This document shows positions 20,551 through 23,010 of a stretch of DNA of 23,010 nt, in pieces. The DNA is from an uncultured Oscillospiraceae bacterium (lineage in GTDB: Bacteria; Bacillota; Clostridia; Oscillospirales; Acutalibacteraceae): contig UQQZ01000041.1 of assembly GCA_900543305.1 (NCBI GenBank), positions 1-23,010 on the forward strand. Direction: 5' to 3'. Every line of letters begins with the position of its first letter. The stretch's first letter is position 1. The notes beneath the pieces were generated by a model that saw only the letters and a program-made list of their open reading frames with translations, was not told where the DNA came from and did not search any database. The translations under genes and the position numbers were made by a program.

Positions 20551-21905
20551 GATAGCGTATAATCGAGTTCGCAAAAGGAAATAAGAAATAGACAAGCCAT
20601 TAGGGCTCCTGTAGAATGAAAGTTGACGAGACAATCACAATACAAAGGAGAAACTCCCTAATGGCTCGAAAGAATCATACCACAAATCTGACCGAATTGC
20701 TACTGCAATGCGTAGCACAACCGGATCCCATGCTGAGCATGCTGGAATGGCTGTGCAGCCAGCTCATGGAAGCCGAAGTAAGCCAGCAGCTGGGAGCGGA
20801 GAAAAGTGAACGGGCTGAAAGCCGTAGTGGATATCGCTGTGGCTACCGACCTCGTCGCCTGGATACCCGGATGGGCACCATGTATCTCATGGTGCCAAAG
20901 GTACGTCAAGGCGGCTATATCCCATTCTTTGTTACGGAGCGCAAACGCAGTGAGGCGGCACTGATCCAGGTAATACAGGAGGCTTTTGTGCAAGGCGTAT
21001 CCACGCGTAAAATGGAAAAGCTAGCCAAGAGTCTGGGAATTGAAAGCCTGTCCCGCAGTCAGGTCAGCGAGATGACAAAAGGTTTGAACGAGCAGGTAAA
21101 TGCTTTCCGCAGCCGCTCCCTTTCCCAAAGCAGTTATCCCATTTTGTGGGTGGACGCACTGTACGAAAAAGTTCGTATGGACGGCAGAATTGTAAGTATG
21201 GCAATACTGGTGGTCTGCGGTGTGGATGAACATGGCCAGCGAGACATTTTGGCGATAGAGCCCATGTTGGAAGAGTCGGAAGAAGTGTATCTTCAGCTTT
21301 TCCGAGGATTGCAGGAACGAGGACTTTGTACGCCCCGATTGGTTGTTTCAGATGCACACGCCGGACTTGTTGCGGCTATCCGCAAAGGCTTCCCGGGAGC
21401 AAGTTGGCAACGGTGTAAGGTACATTTCATGCGAAATATTCTGGCACATATTCCTCATAAAGACAAAGATGCCTTTGCCAAGAATCTAAAGACGATCTGG
21501 TTGGCCTCCACCAGAGAACAGGCCCGCAGGCTGGCCGAAGAAATCTGCCGACAGTACGAACACCGTTTTCCCAAAGCCATCCGCTGCCTGGAAGATGGTT
21601 TAGAAGACTCTCTGTCGTTTTACGCTTTTCCACAGTTGGATGCACGAAAGATTTCTTCCACCAACGTGCTGGAACGTCTGAACCGGGAGATCCGCCGCCG
21701 TACTGGTGTGGTGGGGATATTTCCCAGCGCAGATGTCTACACCAGACTGGTTACCACGTATCTCATGGAATATGCGGAAGATTGGTCCTCTTCCAGAGCG
21801 TACCTCAGCGAGCAGTCTGTCCTAGCCATGCTGCGACCGGCCGCTTAACTTTTTATTTTTCAGGAACCCTTTACACTCTTTTTGCGAACAACACTTGACG
21901 CAGAC
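20551..21905 (+). mobile_element. IS256-family insertion sequence, complete
   Basis: 1355 bp, a normal IS256-family length. The ends read inward as GATAGCGTATAATCGAGTTCGC (left; only its parts GATAGCGT and GTTCGCAAAA matter) and, on the other strand, GTCTGCGT...GTTCGCAAAA at the right. These imperfect inverted repeats share GCGT and GTTCGCAAAA at equal distances. GTCCAGAA flanks both sides as an 8-bp target duplication, typical of this family. One intact transposase gene lies inside. Confidence 0.88.
20661..21848 (+). CDS. IS256-family (mutator-type) transposase
   Basis: 395 aa from the ATG at 20661, chosen because AAAGGAG (20644-20650) lies 10 nt upstream. The protein has the mutator-transposase pattern: early SRSGYRCGYRPRRLDTRMGT, the first catalytic Asp in LWVDALYEKVR, the second in VVSDAHAGL, the CxxH-like region WQRCKVHFMRNIL, and the catalytic Glu in TNVLERLNREIRRRTGVVGI. 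Length is normal and no stop or frameshift interrupts it, so it is probably functional. It is inserted in, and opposite to, the IS66 transposase gene. Confidence 0.95.
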   Translation: MARKNHTTNLTELLLQCVAQPDPMLSMLEWLCSQLMEAEVSQQLGAEKSERAESRSGYRCGYRPRRLDTRMGTMYLMVPKVRQGGYIPFFVTERKRSEAALIQVIQEAFVQGVSTRKMEKLAKSLGIESLSRSQVSEMTKGLNEQVNAFRSRSLSQSSYPILWVDALYEKVRMDGRIVSMAILVVCGVDEHGQRDILAIEPMLEESEEVYLQLFRGLQERGLCTPRLVVSDAHAGLVAAIRKGFPGASWQRCKVHFMRNILAHIPHKDKDAFAKNLKTIWLASTREQARRLAEEICRQYEHRFPKAIRCLEDGLEDSLSFYAFPQLDARKISSTNVLERLNREIRRRTGVVGIFPSADVYTRLVTTYLMEYAEDWSSSRAYLSEQSVLAMLRPAA

Positions 21906-21913
21906 GTCCAGAA
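21906..21913. repeat. Target site duplication, right copy
   Basis: GTCCAGAA immediately right of the IS256-type element, identical to 20543-20550. It lies inside the IS66 transposase gene, in the Leu-Asp codons of KPVLD. Confidence 0.85.
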
Positions 21914-23010
21914 CTGGTTTTTCCAGTTCCAGACGCTTGTTGTATCGTTCTTCTGCTGTCAACTCAGAAAGGGTCTCCTCTAGCTGGAACAGCTTGGTAC
22001 AATAGCACTCGCCAACTGCCGCCAGAGAACCCTGCTGTTTTTCCTTGGGCAGTGTCTGCAGTGCCTCGTCAAATTTCCTTCGGACGTGAGCCCAGCAGCC
22101 CACCACCCGGATCTTCTCTGGCAACTTGTGGTAACCCTGGTAGCCGTCCGCATGGAGCCATCCCGAGAAGTCCTTGAGAAAAGCTTGGGCATGCTCCGCC
22201 TTCCGGCTGGGCTGGTACTCATACAGCACAATGGGCTGTTTGGCACAGCCACTGGTCCGGTACACCCACATGTAGGACTTGCTGGTGGAAGTCCTGCCCG
22301 GCTCCTTTAGCACCTGCAGTGTGGTTTCATCCCCGTGCAGTACACTTTCTTGGCACAGCTTCCGGTGCAGTGCGTCGTACACAGGCCGCAGCCAAGTGTC
22401 CGAGGCCTGCAGGATCCAGTTGGCCATGGTCTGCCGGGACAGCTTCAGCCCCTGCCTCTGAAACTCCTGCTCCAGACGGTACAGCGGCGAGTACATGACA
22501 AATTTCTGGGTCATAATGTGGGCCACTGCCTCCGGAGAGGCAAAACTGCCAGGGCAGAATGTGGGCTTTTTGGGTGTTTTCCGCAGATTTCCTTCCCCTG
22601 TCTCCGACTCGCACTGCTTGCAGGCGTAGGTGTAATACACATCTTCCTGAATCCAGAACCGGGCCGGTTCCATCTTCAGGCTCCGGCGGACTTCTTTCCC
22701 AATCTCCTCCATCACCGAGCCGCAGGTATCGCAGATGCGTTCCTCTTCGGAAAGCCGGTGCTCCACCACTTCCGTGGGGGTCCCTTCCGGCACAATGTCC
22801 AGCACGTTGCCGCTCTGCCGTTTGCGGGCGTGGGCTTTCACCTTCACCTGCTCCTCTGTGGCATTCTTGGTCCCATAGGCATAAGCTTCCGCCTCATTGG
22901 CCATGAGAACCAGCTGGTCCATGAGACCCTCCTGGAGCCGCTCGGAGGACGCGCCAAACTGACGCTTCTTGGCAAGGCCAAGCTGCTCCAGAAGCCATTG
23001 GTTCTGGAGC
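21906..23010 (-). pseudogene. tnpC: IS66 transposase TnpC, N-terminal part, start beyond right edge
   Basis: The minus-strand frame is open from the right edge. It contains KKRQFGASSERLQEG, the usual N-terminal region, the zinc-binding region CDTCGSVMEEIG ... CKQCE, then the IS66 catalytic core with Asp in VLHGDETTLQVL and HADGYQGYHKL, and CWAHVRRKFDEAL. It runs to KPVLD, where the IS256-type element begins; translation would continue into that element for about 28 unrelated residues and stop at 21822. Joined to the part at 20156-20550 after removing one duplication, it continues exactly in frame as KPVLD-ALLAW. Confidence 0.9.

Larger units (their letters stand above)
20070..23010 (-). mobile_element. 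IS66-family insertion sequence, interrupted and running off the right edge
   Basis: The element carries an IS66 transposase (TnpC) gene on the minus strand, split by an IS256-family element. Its downstream end is probably near GTAACCGTC at 20070, where the integrase relic stops matching; IS66 ends commonly begin with GTAA. The other end and the tnpA/tnpB genes, if present, are outside the window. The exact terminus and its target duplication could not be verified. Confidence 0.65.

Noticed and set aside
21895..21923. Outward-facing TTGACG at the IS256-type right end as a hybrid promoter
   Set aside because: No -10-like hexamer is found about 17 bp further, and the downstream gene is on the opposite strand.
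1..23010. CRISPR array, tRNA or rRNA genes
   Set aside because: No regularly spaced direct repeats and no tRNA-like cloverleaf or rRNA sequence was seen on either strand.

Overview
The window looks like an accessory region of a Clostridia genome (Oscillospiraceae/Ruminococcaceae-like gut Firmicutes). This is inferred from strong AGGAGG-type Shine-Dalgarno sites, GC-rich mobilisation genes of a kind common in that group, and IS66/IS256-type insertion sequences. The exact genus cannot be told from the sequence. No rRNA, tRNA or CRISPR array is visible. Base composition changes sharply along the window: positions 1-8350 are GC-rich, the restriction genes are intermediate, and two short defence-like genes plus parts of hsdS are strongly AT-rich, which suggests repeated horizontal acquisition.

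Left part (1-6600): an integrative and mobilisable element. On the minus strand, running off the left edge, is the N-terminal part of a protein that resembles eukaryotic-type RNA-dependent RNA polymerases. Divergent from it is an operon-like series on the plus strand: a RepA-like AAA ATPase, a structured non-coding interval that is a good oriT candidate, mobC, a HUH relaxase gene with an out-of-frame MobB-like gene nested in its 3' half, an excisionase-type HTH protein, and a tyrosine integrase ending in a terminator. No type IV secretion genes are present, so transfer would need a helper element.

Middle (6600-8420): a compact regulatory module. Three minus-strand regulators (one ribbon-helix-helix, two XRE/Cro-type) diverge from a plus-strand pair (a DUF2493/SLOG-type protein and a double-HTH protein) across an AT-rich intergenic operator with direct and inverted repeats.

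Defence island (8570-19505): hsdM, hsdS, an FRG-domain gene, hsdR, mcrB and mcrC lie head to tail on the plus strand with overlaps or gaps of at most 26 bp. This reads as one operon that combines a type I restriction-modification system with a type IV (McrBC) nuclease and an embedded FRG-domain accessory gene. A convergent, very AT-rich DUF2971 gene follows on the minus strand.

Right part (19506-23010): gene debris and nested insertion sequences. A broken tyrosine integrase is cut by an IS66-type element, whose transposase gene is in turn split by an IS256-family element (20551-21905) flanked by a perfect 8-bp target duplication, GTCCAGAA. Removing the IS256-type element and one duplication restores the IS66 reading frame exactly.

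The strongest leads are the RNA-polymerase-like gene at the left edge, the FRG gene wired into a type I plus type IV restriction operon, the tandem PUA/EVE-like reader region of McrB, and the nested mobilisation genes.
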